64,000 bases of DNA from Bacillus infantis (lineage in GTDB: Bacteria > Bacillota > Bacilli > Bacillales > Cytobacillaceae), in the NCBI RefSeq assembly GCF_020171945.1, contig NZ_JAIVAP010000003.1:205412-269411 (forward strand), in the 5' to 3' direction. The notes below the pieces were generated by a model, which ran no database searches, was not told the origin of the DNA, and saw nothing but the letters and a program-made list of their open reading frames with translations. The first letter of the stretch is position 1. Each line of letters starts with the position of its first letter. Shown here piece after piece: positions 1-8,440 of the stretch. The position numbers were made by a program, and so were the translations under genes.

Positions 1-659
1 GTACCGGCATTATCGACAGCATTATAGAGGGTTGAGGATACCTGGCATATGCCGCCACCGATCCCCTCGGACAGCTCTCCCCTGACAATTACCGGTGCTG
101 GGAGATATCCCTTGGATGCCGTCCTCTTGCCGACTGTTTCATTAAAGGAAAACACCTCTCCGGGAAATACAACAATACTGTCTATGGATCCTGCCGCCAG
201 CCTGATATTCTGTGTCCTGGCTTTGTTATGGGAGTTGAAATAGGTCACATATTGGCCGATCTGGCGTGCTTTAACAGACAGGAGAAGCTCGCTGTCCACC
301 CTGGGATAGACTGGGAGAAGCGGCAGATCAATACGCCCTGATCCCGGTCGGTAATAATAGGTATAAAAACGCGCTGCAAATAAGTCCTGATTCAATTTGC
401 TGCCGGTTTTTTCAGGTATGATCCTTTCTCCCGGGCCTATTTTGGCATCCTGCGGTTCTTTATAAGCCAGGTGGTTCATTTTAGCCTGGAATGCTTCAAA
501 TTTATCTTCATCAGCCAGCGGCAGGCCGGGTATATTGGCAGAAAATTCATCTTTCTGGACTTCTATTACAGCCTTGCCTTCCTGCAGCACAGATAACTGT
601 TCCGATCCCATTCCCCCAGCTGCTGCCATAAGGCCGAAAAATAATAACAGCTTCATCAT
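1..659 (-). CDS. VanW-family protein, partial (3' end beyond window)
   Basis: The reverse strand reads open from an ATG at 659 to the window edge, giving about 219 residues with the end missing. The N-terminus (MMKLLLFFGLMAAAGG) looks like a signal peptide or membrane anchor. The segment nearest the edge contains FPGEVFSFNETVG and, further on, GGGICQVSSTLYNAV, the hallmark of the VanW family. VanW proteins are linked to glycopeptide-resistance clusters and to envelope proteins with peptidoglycan-binding or G5 domains, but their biochemical role is unresolved. The ribosome site GGGAGG lies just upstream (665-670). A second ATG at 656 is equally possible. Family assignment is firm, function is not. 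It is divergent from the PH-domain gene. Confidence 0.85.
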   Translation of the reverse strand, partial: MMKLLLFFGLMAAAGGMGSEQLSVLQEGKAVIEVQKDEFSANIPGLPLADEDKFEAFQAKMNHLAYKEPQDAKIGPGERIIPEKTGSKLNQDLFAARFYTYYYRPGSGRIDLPLLPVYPRVDSELLLSVKARQIGQYVTYFNSHNKARTQNIRLAAGSIDSIVVFPGEVFSFNETVGKRTASKGYLPAPVIVRGELSEGIGGGICQVSSTLYNAVDNAG

Positions 660-812
660 GCACACCTCCCTGAAATAGTATGGGCCATTCTGCAGATTTT
701 CATGTAACTCCGGGAGACTGGATACACACCTCAAAGAGTGAAGAAAATTCCTTTATATGCTAATATAAATCTGATTATAAAAAAGAATCTTATAATTCTG
801 GGAGGCAGGAAT

Positions 813-1430
813 ATGTTCAAAAGGGTGGCTTCAGATGTGCTGGGGATCAGCGATATTGGCAGCGTCATCTCGCCGGCTGACTATGATAAAGTCGATGCTG
901 ATGATTATGTGATGCATGAAGATAATGAAAAAATTTATTTCTTGATTAAATCTAAATCAGATGAATACTGCTTTACGAACAAAGCAGTCATCCATCTGGA
1001 TGGAACGAGCGCGATGAGCAAAAAAAGGGTCCTGAAAAGGTACAGCTTCAGGGAACATCAAATATCAAATGTGCTCCTGGAAACAGCAGGGACAGTCGAC
1101 CTGGACATAGAAATAAAATTTGTAATAGGCTCTGCCTCATTCTCCATAGATGTACATAAGCGCTTCATTGAAGAATTAAAGGACCTTTATAAAGCATTGA
1201 TCAAAATCTCGGAAATCTGTGCGGAAAATGAGCATTCAATGGAATATGCCAAGAAGAGCCTTGAGGTTGCTTCCGAAACATTGGGCAGGACTGCAGGGGC
1301 AAGGGAAGGAAACCTTACGGATGATTTCAGGGTGCTGAACGAGACAGCTTTTAATTGGCTGATGAACAGCAGGAAAAAATTTCATGTAAAAGATTTTGGG
1401 TATGTTTTTGAAAAGTTCATTAATAATTGA
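813..1430 (+). CDS. Bacterial PH-domain protein, YvbH-like
   Basis: Protein of 205 residues beginning MFKRVASDVLGISDIG and continuing with an acidic stretch and YVMHEDNEKIYFLIKSK. This resembles the YvbH group of Bacillus proteins, which carry a bacterial pleckstrin-homology (DUF1696-type) fold in roughly the first 125 residues followed by a helical tail. An open frame extends upstream to 738, but GGGAGG at 800-805 sits eight bases before the ATG at 813, so that start is chosen. No signal peptide or membrane segment is seen, so it is probably cytoplasmic. The vWA gene starts about 50 bases downstream on the same strand with no terminator between, so the two are probably co-transcribed. Molecular role unknown. 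Confidence 0.8.
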   Translation: MFKRVASDVLGISDIGSVISPADYDKVDADDYVMHEDNEKIYFLIKSKSDEYCFTNKAVIHLDGTSAMSKKRVLKRYSFREHQISNVLLETAGTVDLDIEIKFVIGSASFSIDVHKRFIEELKDLYKALIKISEICAENEHSMEYAKKSLEVASETLGRTAGAREGNLTDDFRVLNETAFNWLMNSRKKFHVKDFGYVFEKFINN

Positions 1431-1482
1431 GAACCGGTTTGCTGCAGTATAAGAAATTATTTATAGCGGGGAGATGCAGAGC

Positions 1483-2148
1483 ATGAGTATATCTTTGATG
1501 AAAAAAACAGCCGGAATCGTGCTGGAGAAGAAGAAGCTGTCACATGTAAAGGCAAGGGTCGGCCTGGTTTTGGACATTTCAGGCTCGATGCGCACTTTAT
1601 ACCGGAACGGCACGGTACAAAAGGTAGTGGAACGGATCCTTGCCGTTGCAAGCCAATTTGATGATGACGGCATGCTCGATATTTGGGTATATGACAGTGA
1701 ATTTTCGAGGCTGAAGCCGGTGACGGAAAGGGACATTGAAGGTTATGTTAATCAGTATATCCTGAATAATGATCTTATCCATAAATTCGGGCGCAATGAT
1801 GAACCGCCTGTCATGGAGGACGTTATCAATAAATACACAATTGAAGATCCAAGCAGCGATCCAGCGTTCATTGTTTTTATCAATGACGGCGGCTGCAAGA
1901 AGACGATCAAGAAACCGATTGTCAAATCGGCCGGCAAGCCTATTTTCTGGCAGTTTGTCGGGATTGGCGATGCAAACTTCGATGTTCTGGAAAAATTGGA
2001 TACAATGGAAGGCCGCTATATTGATAACGCGAATTTCTATCATTTCAAAGATATCGAGCAGGTAAGCGATGAAGAATTATATGACCATCTTCTTGATGAG
2101 TTCCCATCATGGATTAAAGAAGCGCGGGAAAAGGGCGTACTTAAATAA
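1483..2148 (+). CDS. von Willebrand factor type A domain protein (TerF-like vWA)
   Basis: Cytoplasmic protein of 221 residues. The MIDAS metal-binding motif DISGSM lies near residue 33, and the later conserved FINDGG stretch and acidic C-terminal part match vWA domains of the TerF/tellurite-resistance type. These domains bind a divalent metal and act as interaction modules; in ter operons they accompany TerD proteins, which are absent here. An in-frame ATG at 1474 lies directly against GGGGAG (1468-1473), too close to be used, whereas the ATG at 1483 has nine-base spacing and gives the N-terminus MSISLMKK. It follows the PH-domain gene by about 50 bases and precedes a strong terminator. Function is inferred only at domain level. 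Confidence 0.8.
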   Translation: MSISLMKKTAGIVLEKKKLSHVKARVGLVLDISGSMRTLYRNGTVQKVVERILAVASQFDDDGMLDIWVYDSEFSRLKPVTERDIEGYVNQYILNNDLIHKFGRNDEPPVMEDVINKYTIEDPSSDPAFIVFINDGGCKKTIKKPIVKSAGKPIFWQFVGIGDANFDVLEKLDTMEGRYIDNANFYHFKDIEQVSDEELYDHLLDEFPSWIKEAREKGVLK

Positions 2149-2151
2149 AGC

Positions 2152-2180
2152 AGCCTGGCAGAAGCCAGGCTTTTTTGCTT
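2152..2180 (+). terminator. Intrinsic terminator after the vWA gene
   Basis: Stem AGCCTGGC/GCCAGGCT with loop AGAA, followed directly by a run of T. It closes the PH-domain/vWA transcript four bases after the stop codon. Confidence 0.9.
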
Positions 2181-2312
2181 TTTTTCTGAATATTGAAACT
2201 TTTGTTGGTTCAAATCGTATATACAATTAGTAACTAAAAGCCGGCATGAGCCATGAATGAACGCCTGTCACGCTGGGGAATGTAAGAGGAACAACGATCA
2301 GCAGGAGGAAAT

Positions 2313-3092
2313 ATGAAAAAGATTGCAGTATTGCTTATCTTATGTTCTTTTTTTGCCTCATTTGCCGGTGCCGAAACCCAGCAGGAAGAAAGGAAGGCTG
2401 CTATCATCATTGATGATTTTGGAGGAGGCATCGGAGGCGTAAAGGATTTCCTTGAAGGCGATATCCCGATTACGGCAGCAGTGATGCCATTTACAGACCA
2501 GACGGCACAGCATGCAGAATGGGCCCATGAAAATGGATTTGAAGTCATGGTACACCTGCCAATGGAGCCTAAAAGGGGAAAGAAATCATGGCTTGGGCCA
2601 AAACCGATCACAACCAATCTGTCTTCTGAAGAAGTCAGGAAAAGGGTCAATGAAGCCATTGACAGCGTTCCCTATGCAAAGGGCCTAAATAATCATATGG
2701 GATCAAGGGCGGTGGAAGATGAAGGGATTGTGCGGGAAATCGTAAAAATAGCGAAAGAACGGAAGCTTTATATTGTGGACAGCGGCACAAGCCCGGATTC
2801 AAAGTTTCCCATGATTGCGAAGGAGCTTGGGGTGCCGCTTATAAAAAGAGATGTATTTCTTGATGATATTTCTTCTGTTTCCCATGTCAGGCGGCAGATG
2901 AAAAAGCTGGCGCTGATCACGGAGCAGCAGGGGAGAGGGATCGCAATCGGGCATGTCGGTGTGACTGGCAAGGTCTGTTCGGCAGGCATCCTCCAGGAAA
3001 AGGGGTATTTTGAAGAGAAAGGCATCAGAATCGCTCCTGTTTCAGAGATAATTTCAAGTGAAATCCGAAAAGAGTATTATCCATTCTATTAA
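2313..3092 (+). CDS. Exported divergent polysaccharide deacetylase family protein
   Basis: Protein of 259 residues with a signal peptide (MKKIAVLLILCSFFASFAGA, cleavage probably near residue 20), then AAIIIDDFGGG, HLPMEP, NNHMGSRAVED and IVDSGTSPDS. These are signatures of the divergent polysaccharide deacetylase family (YibQ/DUF610). The conserved Asp pair and the His of NNHMGS fall where NodB-fold enzymes place metal ligands. The family is presumed to act on an extracellular glycan, but the substrate is not established. AGGAGG precedes the ATG with ideal spacing. It stands between a terminator upstream and a small membrane-protein gene 43 bases downstream. Confidence 0.85.
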   Translation: MKKIAVLLILCSFFASFAGAETQQEERKAAIIIDDFGGGIGGVKDFLEGDIPITAAVMPFTDQTAQHAEWAHENGFEVMVHLPMEPKRGKKSWLGPKPITTNLSSEEVRKRVNEAIDSVPYAKGLNNHMGSRAVEDEGIVREIVKIAKERKLYIVDSGTSPDSKFPMIAKELGVPLIKRDVFLDDISSVSHVRRQMKKLALITEQQGRGIAIGHVGVTGKVCSAGILQEKGYFEEKGIRIAPVSEIISSEIRKEYYPFY

Positions 3093-3135
3093 TAAGCCGC
3101 TGGACAAAATAAGGCAATAGGGAAGGGTGAGAATC

Positions 3136-3324
3136 ATGATATGGCTCATTATTATAGGCGGGCTCTTTGGATTCGGCGTGCTGGTGGATTTCTTCTATCG
3201 GAAGAAGGGGATCCAGCACACAGACCCTGAACATAATGAACAGCATGTTTCGTCTTCAGAAAGAGTATACATTGAATCCCATCTCCATAACAGCCGTCCG
3301 GAAAATCAGAATGGCAATTTTTAA
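3136..3324 (+). CDS. Small single-pass membrane protein
   Basis: A 62-residue protein: one N-terminal hydrophobic helix (MIWLIIIGGLFGFGVLVDFF, residues 1-20), then a short basic patch and a polar His/Ser/Asn-rich tail. The frame is open from a GTG at 3127, but AAGGGTG lies just before the ATG at 3136, which gives a normal membrane-anchor start. Probably translated from the same message as the preceding deacetylase-family gene. I do not recognise the family; its size, hydrophobic start and good ribosome site argue that it is real. Confidence 0.6.
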   Translation: MIWLIIIGGLFGFGVLVDFFYRKKGIQHTDPEHNEQHVSSSERVYIESHLHNSRPENQNGNF

Positions 3325-3343
3325 TTGCCTGTTTAAAAAGCAA

Positions 3344-3368
3344 AGAGGCAGCCAATGAGGCTGCCTCT
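3344..3368 (-). terminator. Terminator of the convergent minus-strand gene
   Basis: A ten-base-pair stem (AGAGGCAGCC/GGCTGCCTCT) lies between two convergent genes. On the minus strand it is followed by a T-rich run (TTTGCTTTTT), so it ends the 3374-3841 gene. It may also stop plus-strand transcription. Confidence 0.75.
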
Positions 3369-3373
3369 TAGGT

Positions 3374-3841
3374 TTAGCTCCGTTTAAAGCCTTCCTCTTC
3401 GAGATATTCTTTTGCTTCCCGATAAGATAGAAAAGCGGCGTCCAGGTTCAGGCCGGCATATACATTCCACATTTCATCTTCCTCTATAAGGACAAGGGTC
3501 TCACCACTCGGGCTGCTCCACGTTTCTTCCAGCCTTGCAGAAGGCTGGGCTTCTTCAGCATCATGGCCGGAGAGGGACTGGATCGATTTTGAGATGATAT
3601 CCCTTAAATCGGATTCAGAGAAATCCCTGATGTTCACCATGCCTTTGCTGTCAGGCGAATAACCTTGTACATATTCTGCAAAAACAAAGCCATTGCCGTT
3701 CGGATGCAGATGATATACCACATTTTTCTTGTCTATTGCGCTTTCTTCATAATGGAAGTTAACTCTTCCAAGAGAGACATTTTTTCTCTCAAGCTCGGGA
3801 AATGACTCGATAACCGCTAATTTTTCTTCAAAAGTAAGCAT
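3374..3841 (-). CDS. Conserved-looking hypothetical protein, 155 aa
   Basis: Soluble, acidic protein with no signal peptide or membrane helix. It begins MLTFEEKLAVIESFPEL and ends with SYREAKEYLEEEGFKRS. The middle contains HLHPNGNGFVFAEYV and a second beta-rich segment (SPSGETLVLIEEDEMWNVYAG), suggesting two small alpha/beta halves. GGAGG is positioned correctly before the ATG at 3841, and a terminator follows the stop. I do not recognise the family and assign no function. It is transcribed alone, convergent with the small membrane protein and divergent from ywbE. Confidence 0.7.
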   Translation of the reverse strand: MLTFEEKLAVIESFPELERKNVSLGRVNFHYEESAIDKKNVVYHLHPNGNGFVFAEYVQGYSPDSKGMVNIRDFSESDLRDIISKSIQSLSGHDAEEAQPSARLEETWSSPSGETLVLIEEDEMWNVYAGLNLDAAFLSYREAKEYLEEEGFKRS

Positions 3842-3949
3842 GTTTCCTCCAATGGATAAGGTGTTAATTTTGTGTTCTGCCTATTATACCATTAGAATAG
3901 AAGAACAAAAAGCGCGCCTGATGGCGCAAAAGGAAAAGGAGCTGAATGC

Positions 3950-4153
3950 ATGTCTGACAGCGGCAAATATCGTGAGCATGTTAAGCCTGGAATGGAAGCT
4001 GATATCATCCTAAAGAAAGACCAGCGGACAGGGGCAAGGACAAGGGGGACCATTAAGGATCTCCTGACCAATTCTTCTTTCCACCCGCATGGAATCAAGG
4101 TAAGGCTGACAGACGGCCAAGTGGGCAGGGTGGCAGAAATCATTAAAAAATAG
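3950..4153 (+). CDS. ywbE: YwbE-family small protein (DUF2196)
   Basis: A 67-residue basic protein carrying the highly conserved YwbE core, including DQRTG and then NSSFHPHGIKVRL followed by DGQVGRV. The family is widespread in Firmicutes and some other bacteria and is presumed cytoplasmic, possibly nucleic-acid associated because of its basic KOW-like beta-barrel look. No function is established. AAGGAG precedes the ATG. It is a single-gene unit closed by a terminator that overlaps its stop codon. Confidence 0.9.
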   Translation: MSDSGKYREHVKPGMEADIILKKDQRTGARTRGTIKDLLTNSSFHPHGIKVRLTDGQVGRVAEIIKK

Positions 4154-4184
4154 AGGGGCAGCTGTTTACAGCTGCCTCTTTATT
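4153..4184. terminator. Bidirectional terminator between ywbE and the permease gene
   Basis: Stem GAGGGGCAGCTG/CAGCTGCCTCT with one bulge. T-rich sequence lies on the plus side (TTTATTTG) and A-rich sequence on the other side reads as T-rich on the minus strand, so it can serve both convergent genes. Confidence 0.75.
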
Positions 4185-4204
4185 TGTGCTATTCCGTCCA
4201 AAAC

Positions 4205-5599
4205 CTATATGAGGAACATGGCTACAATTGTAGTGGCTGCAAGCCCGATGATGACAGGCAGGAGATTCCTCCTTGCAAGCTCAAAAGGATCCACATTGCA
4301 GATGGCAGCCGCAGGGATGAGGGCCCAGGGCACGAGTGTCCCGCCGCCAACCCAGATGGCGGCAACCTGCCCAAGGGCTGTCAAAGTTGCTGCACCGGCA
4401 CCGATAGCTGTTGCAAAAAGGCTGGCGACAGAGCCTGCAAGAGAGATCCCGGAAAAGCCAGAACCATCCAGACCGGTGATTGCACCGGTAACAGTGAGTG
4501 TAACAGCTGCAACTTCTTTGCTTAATGGGACTGCTCCTGCCAGTGCAGCACCGAGGTCATTGACGATGCCCTGTGATTCCGACGGCAAATAGTCGCCGAT
4601 TATGCTTGTGAAGCCTGAATCTCCCAGGTAAAAGAAAGCTGCGATCGGGATGACAGGCCCGAAGACTTTGAAGCCAAATTGAAAGCCCTCTATCAAGTAG
4701 GAGGTCGTTTTTTCAAGTCCTTTATTTTTGTGGCTTGCCAAAGTAATCACCAGCAGGATAAAAATCGATGTTCCGCCTACAAGTGCCGTCGCGTCTCCGC
4801 CCTGCAGGTCAAGCAAGAACATAGCTGCTACATCTAAAGCGAATAAAACAGGTATAAGGAGAGCAAAAAATCCCCTTTGGCTTCTTGTTAGAAGCCCGGA
4901 TTCCCCTGGTTCAGACTCATTTCTCTGGCCGGGGGGAGCCGCCGGCATCAGGAGGCCCTTTTTCATATCCCTTTTCAGAAAGATAAAGGCAGTCACAACT
5001 GTGACGATCCCCATCACGGCCACAAGAGGAATGCTGGCTGCTATTACTTCCCCTGCCGGGAGCCCGGCCGCGTCTGCCGTCAATTTAGGGGCGGCCTGGA
5101 TGATGAAGTCGCCTGACAGGGCAATTCCATGGCCGAAGAGGTTCATCGCCATAGCTGCTCCCAGGGCAGGAAGCCCTGCCTTCAAAGCTGCCGGCAGAAG
5201 GACTGCTCCAAGAAGGGCAACGGCTGGGGATGGCCAAAAGAACCAGGAAATCACCATCATGACAATGCCGATCGTCCAATAAGCGCCTGCCGGACTTTTG
5301 ATCAGCCTGGAGAAGGGCGCAATCATCGCATCGCTTACTCCTGCAGCAGCAAGGACCCTGCTCATGGCGACGATGATGGAGATGACGAGAATGGTAGAAA
5401 GAAGCTCGGTTATCGCGTATATAAAGCTATTGAACACACTGCTGACTGAGGTGCTCAAGGAGCCTGTGCTTGTGATGGCAATCAGGAAGATCCCGGCTAT
5501 GCACACAAGGGCCGTATCCCGTTTCGCTATCATAAAGCCGATGATGAGAACAATGAAGAAAACATAGATAGCATGAAGGACAGTCAGATCAATCGCCAT
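4205..5599 (-). CDS. Ion-transporter-superfamily permease (YhfA-like, about 12 membrane segments)
   Basis: Very hydrophobic protein of 464 residues with about eleven to twelve predicted helices. A polar loop near residues 210-235 splits it into two halves, the layout of ion-transporter-superfamily carriers such as CitMHS, NhaC and DctM proteins. Repeated small-residue stretches (for example GAALAGAVPLSKEVAAV) resemble the re-entrant hairpins of that group. It is probably a proton- or sodium-coupled carrier for an organic anion; the substrate cannot be told from sequence. In overall look it recalls B. subtilis YhfA, whose gene lies in the same chromosomal neighbourhood. GGAGGG precedes the ATG at 5599. 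Transcribed alone. Confidence 0.75.
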   Translation of the reverse strand: MAIDLTVLHAIYVFFIVLIIGFMIAKRDTALVCIAGIFLIAITSTGSLSTSVSSVFNSFIYAITELLSTILVISIIVAMSRVLAAAGVSDAMIAPFSRLIKSPAGAYWTIGIVMMVISWFFWPSPAVALLGAVLLPAALKAGLPALGAAMAMNLFGHGIALSGDFIIQAAPKLTADAAGLPAGEVIAASIPLVAVMGIVTVVTAFIFLKRDMKKGLLMPAAPPGQRNESEPGESGLLTRSQRGFFALLIPVLFALDVAAMFLLDLQGGDATALVGGTSIFILLVITLASHKNKGLEKTTSYLIEGFQFGFKVFGPVIPIAAFFYLGDSGFTSIIGDYLPSESQGIVNDLGAALAGAVPLSKEVAAVTLTVTGAITGLDGSGFSGISLAGSVASLFATAIGAGAATLTALGQVAAIWVGGGTLVPWALIPAAAICNVDPFELARRNLLPVIIGLAATTIVAMFLI

Positions 5600-5687
5600 T
5601 TTATATCCCTCCTATAATATGCTTGGGCCATAGCTTCCAAGCGTACTATAGATTATGTTCAGTGCTGGGCGATGTGCATGGCCGCCT

Positions 5688-5707
5688 CCTCCGCCTCAAG
5701 GCGGAGG
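5688..5707. repeat. Perfect GC-rich inverted repeat in the permease/liaF divergent region
   Basis: CCTCCGCC and GGCGGAGG form an eight-base-pair stem with a TCAA loop. No T-run follows on either strand, so it is not a typical terminator. It sits about 112 bases before the liaF start, within the presumed leader or promoter region. Confidence 0.5.
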
Positions 5708-5819
5708 GAAAAGCATTCCAGAGGCAGTTAAAGATTGATGGGAGACTGTTTAAAATGGAATTGCAGGGATAACATTTTCTGCAGCGAATATTTATAGAGA
5801 TAGAAAGAAGGGGAGCCAA

Positions 5820-6653
5820 GTGCGTTATCGATCAGTCAATCAAATGATGTTTGCCTTATGCCTTCTGGCTGCAGGTGTCCTGCTGCTTCTTGTTAATATA
5901 GGTGTCATTTCCTTGGAAATAAAGGAGTTTTCTGTCGCAATATATCCTTTTGTGATGTTCGGCTATAGCCTTATTCTGCTAATCTCTGCATTGGCGAGAA
6001 ACAAAGGAGGCAAAGTCTTTGCCGGATTTCTGCTCATTTTTGCCGGGCTGCTGGCCTCTGACAGGCTCGGGCTGCTCCAGTTTTCTTTTTGGGATGTGTG
6101 GAAGCTTTGGCCGCTCGCTATCGTATACCTTGGATTCTCGCTTCTCATAAGGAAAGAGCATATCAAAGTGCATGTTGAAACAGAGTTTCCCGCTAAGAAA
6201 TATGAAGGGGCAGAGGAAGGCGAAAAGGGGCCGGACAGGGAAAAGATCATCAGGATCAAGAAGGGATCCCGGCATGCCCCATTAGCAAACATCAGAGGAT
6301 TCTCGATAGGCGACGTCAGCTTTAAAGACGCAAATTGGTCTGTAGAACCGATGGATCTGTATAATACTGTCGGTGATTATTTTATAGACTTCAGCAAGGC
6401 GTATATCCCGCAGAGGGAAACGCCGATTTCAGTCAAGGGATGGGTCGGCGATGTCAAAATGATTATACCTGAGGATGTCCCGATTATGGTTCACTCCCAT
6501 ATCAATATCGGGGATATCCGCATTTTCGATATGAAGTCAGAGGATCTTAACCGTAAGCTTTACTTTAAATCCCCTGGATACGATGATGCGGCAAGGAAAT
6601 TGAATATAACGATCCAGCTCAAAGTCGGCTCCATTCGAATTGATCATGTATAG
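5820..6653 (+). CDS. liaF: LiaF, membrane inhibitor of the LiaSR two-component system
   Basis: Protein of 277 residues. The N-terminal third holds about four hydrophobic helices (residues 12-115), and the rest is a soluble beta-rich domain with repeated GDV/GDI segments (SIGDVSF, VGDYFIDFS, GWVGDVKM, NIGDIRIF) typical of the LiaF/VraT C-terminal fold. In B. subtilis, LiaF keeps the kinase LiaS silent until cell-wall antibiotics such as bacitracin or daptomycin perturb the membrane. Start is GTG at 5820 behind GGGGAG. The gene is 12 bases from liaS, and liaFSR forms one transcript. No liaI, liaH or liaG homologue lies upstream. Confidence 0.9.
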   Translation: MRYRSVNQMMFALCLLAAGVLLLLVNIGVISLEIKEFSVAIYPFVMFGYSLILLISALARNKGGKVFAGFLLIFAGLLASDRLGLLQFSFWDVWKLWPLAIVYLGFSLLIRKEHIKVHVETEFPAKKYEGAEEGEKGPDREKIIRIKKGSRHAPLANIRGFSIGDVSFKDANWSVEPMDLYNTVGDYFIDFSKAYIPQRETPISVKGWVGDVKMIIPEDVPIMVHSHINIGDIRIFDMKSEDLNRKLYFKSPGYDDAARKLNITIQLKVGSIRIDHV

Positions 6654-6665
6654 GAGATACTGCTG

Positions 6666-7703
6666 ATGAAAAAAATGTTCGGAATCAGGTATTGGTTTAT
6701 CCAGAGCTTTATCATGATGGCGCTGATCAGCGCGCTCATCTTCTTTGTCGGCATCCAGATTTATTTATACTTTGCCGATGAACCGGTCCTTACCATTACA
6801 ATCTCTTTCTGGCTCTTTATCTATTGCCTGCTGATCCTGCTGGCTGCCGGAGGCTATTTTGGCATTAAAGGAAGTTACTTAATCAAGGGAAGGCTTGGAG
6901 ATATCCTGGTTGCAGTGTCCAATCTGCGGTCCGGCAAGCTGGCAGGAAGGATATCTTCTTATGAAAAAGATGAAATAGGGCTTATTGCAGATGAGCTTGA
7001 TGGCTTGGCTGACTATATCCAGGAGCAGGTCCACTCGGTGCAAAGGCTTGCTGAAGAACGATCATCCCTGGCCCAGTCGGCCCACGCAGCCGCAGTAATG
7101 GAGGAAAGGCAGCGCCTTGCAAGGGATCTCCATGATGTTGTGAGCCAGCAGCTGTTTGCTCTCAGCATGATGTCATCTGCTGCGCTGAAGGTCTTTGACA
7201 GGGATTCTGCAAAAGCAAAGAAGCAGCTCGAGGAAATATCCGGTATCGCCGCCAAAGCGCAGGGGGAAATGAGGGCGCTCCTTCTCCATTTAAGGCCGAT
7301 CCAGCTGAGCGATGATACCCTGTGTGACGGGATTATCAAGCTCATACACGAATTGCGCGGGAAGACTACCATCGATTTTCAGGCCAGCATAGATGAAATC
7401 GAGCTCTCCAAAGCAGCAGAAGAGCATTTGTTCAGAGTTGTCCAGGAGGCACTTTCTAATATCCTAAGGCATGCTGATGCATCAAAGATAAAGCTGACCC
7501 TTACAGAAAAGGAAGATTATACATATTTATTTATCGGAGATGACGGAAAGGGATTTGACCCTCATATTGAAAGGGTTGCCTCTTATGGGCTGAAAACCAT
7601 GCGGGAAAGATGCGAGGAAATCGGCGGGATTTTCAATATCCGGTCCAAACAGGGAGAAGGGACTTATATTGAAATACGGGTACCGCTGAAAGGGAGGGAA
7701 TAG
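6666..7703 (+). CDS. liaS: LiaS, envelope-stress sensor histidine kinase
   Basis: Protein of 345 residues. Two membrane helices (about 12-32 and 44-66) enclose a very short external loop, as in intramembrane-sensing kinases. A HAMP-like linker follows (about 70-122), then a HisKA_3 dimerisation domain with the phospho-acceptor His156 in ARDLHDVVSQQL, and a C-terminal ATPase with FRVVQEALSNILRHA (N box) and GDDGKGFD (G box). It phosphorylates LiaR and is held inactive by LiaF. GGAG precedes the ATG. The stop codon is one base before the liaR start, so translation is probably coupled. Confidence 0.93.
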   Translation: MKKMFGIRYWFIQSFIMMALISALIFFVGIQIYLYFADEPVLTITISFWLFIYCLLILLAAGGYFGIKGSYLIKGRLGDILVAVSNLRSGKLAGRISSYEKDEIGLIADELDGLADYIQEQVHSVQRLAEERSSLAQSAHAAAVMEERQRLARDLHDVVSQQLFALSMMSSAALKVFDRDSAKAKKQLEEISGIAAKAQGEMRALLLHLRPIQLSDDTLCDGIIKLIHELRGKTTIDFQASIDEIELSKAAEEHLFRVVQEALSNILRHADASKIKLTLTEKEDYTYLFIGDDGKGFDPHIERVASYGLKTMRERCEEIGGIFNIRSKQGEGTYIEIRVPLKGRE

Positions 7704-7704
7704 A

Positions 7705-8349
7705 GTGATCAGGATCGCAGTTGTGGATGACCATGAAATGGTAAGGAAGGGAATCATCTCGTATCTTTTGACTGAACCGGAAATAGAAATAGTGGGGGAA
7801 GCTTCCAGCGGGCATGAGGGAGCTGCCCTCGTGCTGAAGGAAAGACCCGATGTCGTCCTTATGGATCTTTTAATGGAAAACGGAAGCGGCATTGAAGCAA
7901 CAAAAGAAATTTTGAAAAGCTATCCCCAGTGCAAGATTATCATTATTACAAGTTTTTATGATGATGAGCAGGTCTTTCCTGCAATAGAGGCCGGCGCATT
8001 CAGCTATATGCTGAAAACAGCAACGGCGGATGAAGTGCTTGACTGCATCCTGAAGGCTGCAAGGGGGGAGCCGGTGATCGAGCCGAAGGTCGCCACCAAA
8101 ATGATGGGCCGCCTCCGCGGCAAAGAGAAAAAGCCCCATGAGGAACTGACGGAAAGAGAGCTGGAGGTCCTCCTGTGCATCGGCGAAGGGATGACCAACC
8201 AGGAAATCAGCAATCAGCTCTTTATAGGGATAAAAACGGTGAAAACACATGTCAGCAACATACTCAGCAAGCTGTCCGTTTCCGACCGCACTCAGGCAGC
8301 TGTGTATGCCAACCGGAACGGCCTCATTAAAGAAGGCCCGAGGGCCTGA
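7705..8349 (+). CDS. liaR: LiaR, NarL-family response regulator
   Basis: Protein of 214 residues. The receiver domain (1-120) has the acidic pair D8-D9, the phosphorylation site Asp54 in VVLMDLLM and Lys105 in YMLKT. The C-terminal LuxR-type helix-turn-helix (about 148-207) contains LTEREVEVLL-like LTERELEVLL and GIKTVKTHVSNILSKL. It activates envelope-stress genes when phosphorylated by LiaS. Starts at GTG 7705 behind AAAGGGAGGG. Its usual strongest target, the liaIH operon, is not in this window, so the regulon must lie elsewhere or differ. Confidence 0.93.
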   Translation: MIRIAVVDDHEMVRKGIISYLLTEPEIEIVGEASSGHEGAALVLKERPDVVLMDLLMENGSGIEATKEILKSYPQCKIIIITSFYDDEQVFPAIEAGAFSYMLKTATADEVLDCILKAARGEPVIEPKVATKMMGRLRGKEKKPHEELTERELEVLLCIGEGMTNQEISNQLFIGIKTVKTHVSNILSKLSVSDRTQAAVYANRNGLIKEGPRA

Positions 8350-8376
8350 AGGGATTTTCATGCTGAATGAAAGAAT

Positions 8377-8405
8377 CTGGCGGTAAATGCGTCAGGTTTT
8401 TTTTC
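8377..8405 (+). terminator. Terminator of liaFSR
   Basis: Stem CTGGCG/CGTCAG (one G-T pair) with a seven-base loop, followed by nine T residues, 28 bases after the liaR stop. Confidence 0.75.
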
Positions 8406-8440
8406 TTCCTCCAACAGCCTTGCATAAACAGCTGCAACTC

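Noticed and set aside
1597-2043. 148-codon minus-strand frame opposite the vWA gene
   Set aside because: Antisense shadow of a well supported gene; no ribosome site.
4209-5567. Plus-strand frames of 127, 184 and 89 codons inside the permease gene
   Set aside because: They are antisense shadows of a GC-biased membrane-protein gene with no ribosome site of their own.
5688-5707. Terminator
   Set aside because: Perfect stem but no T-run on either strand and no gene ending nearby; kept only as an inverted repeat.
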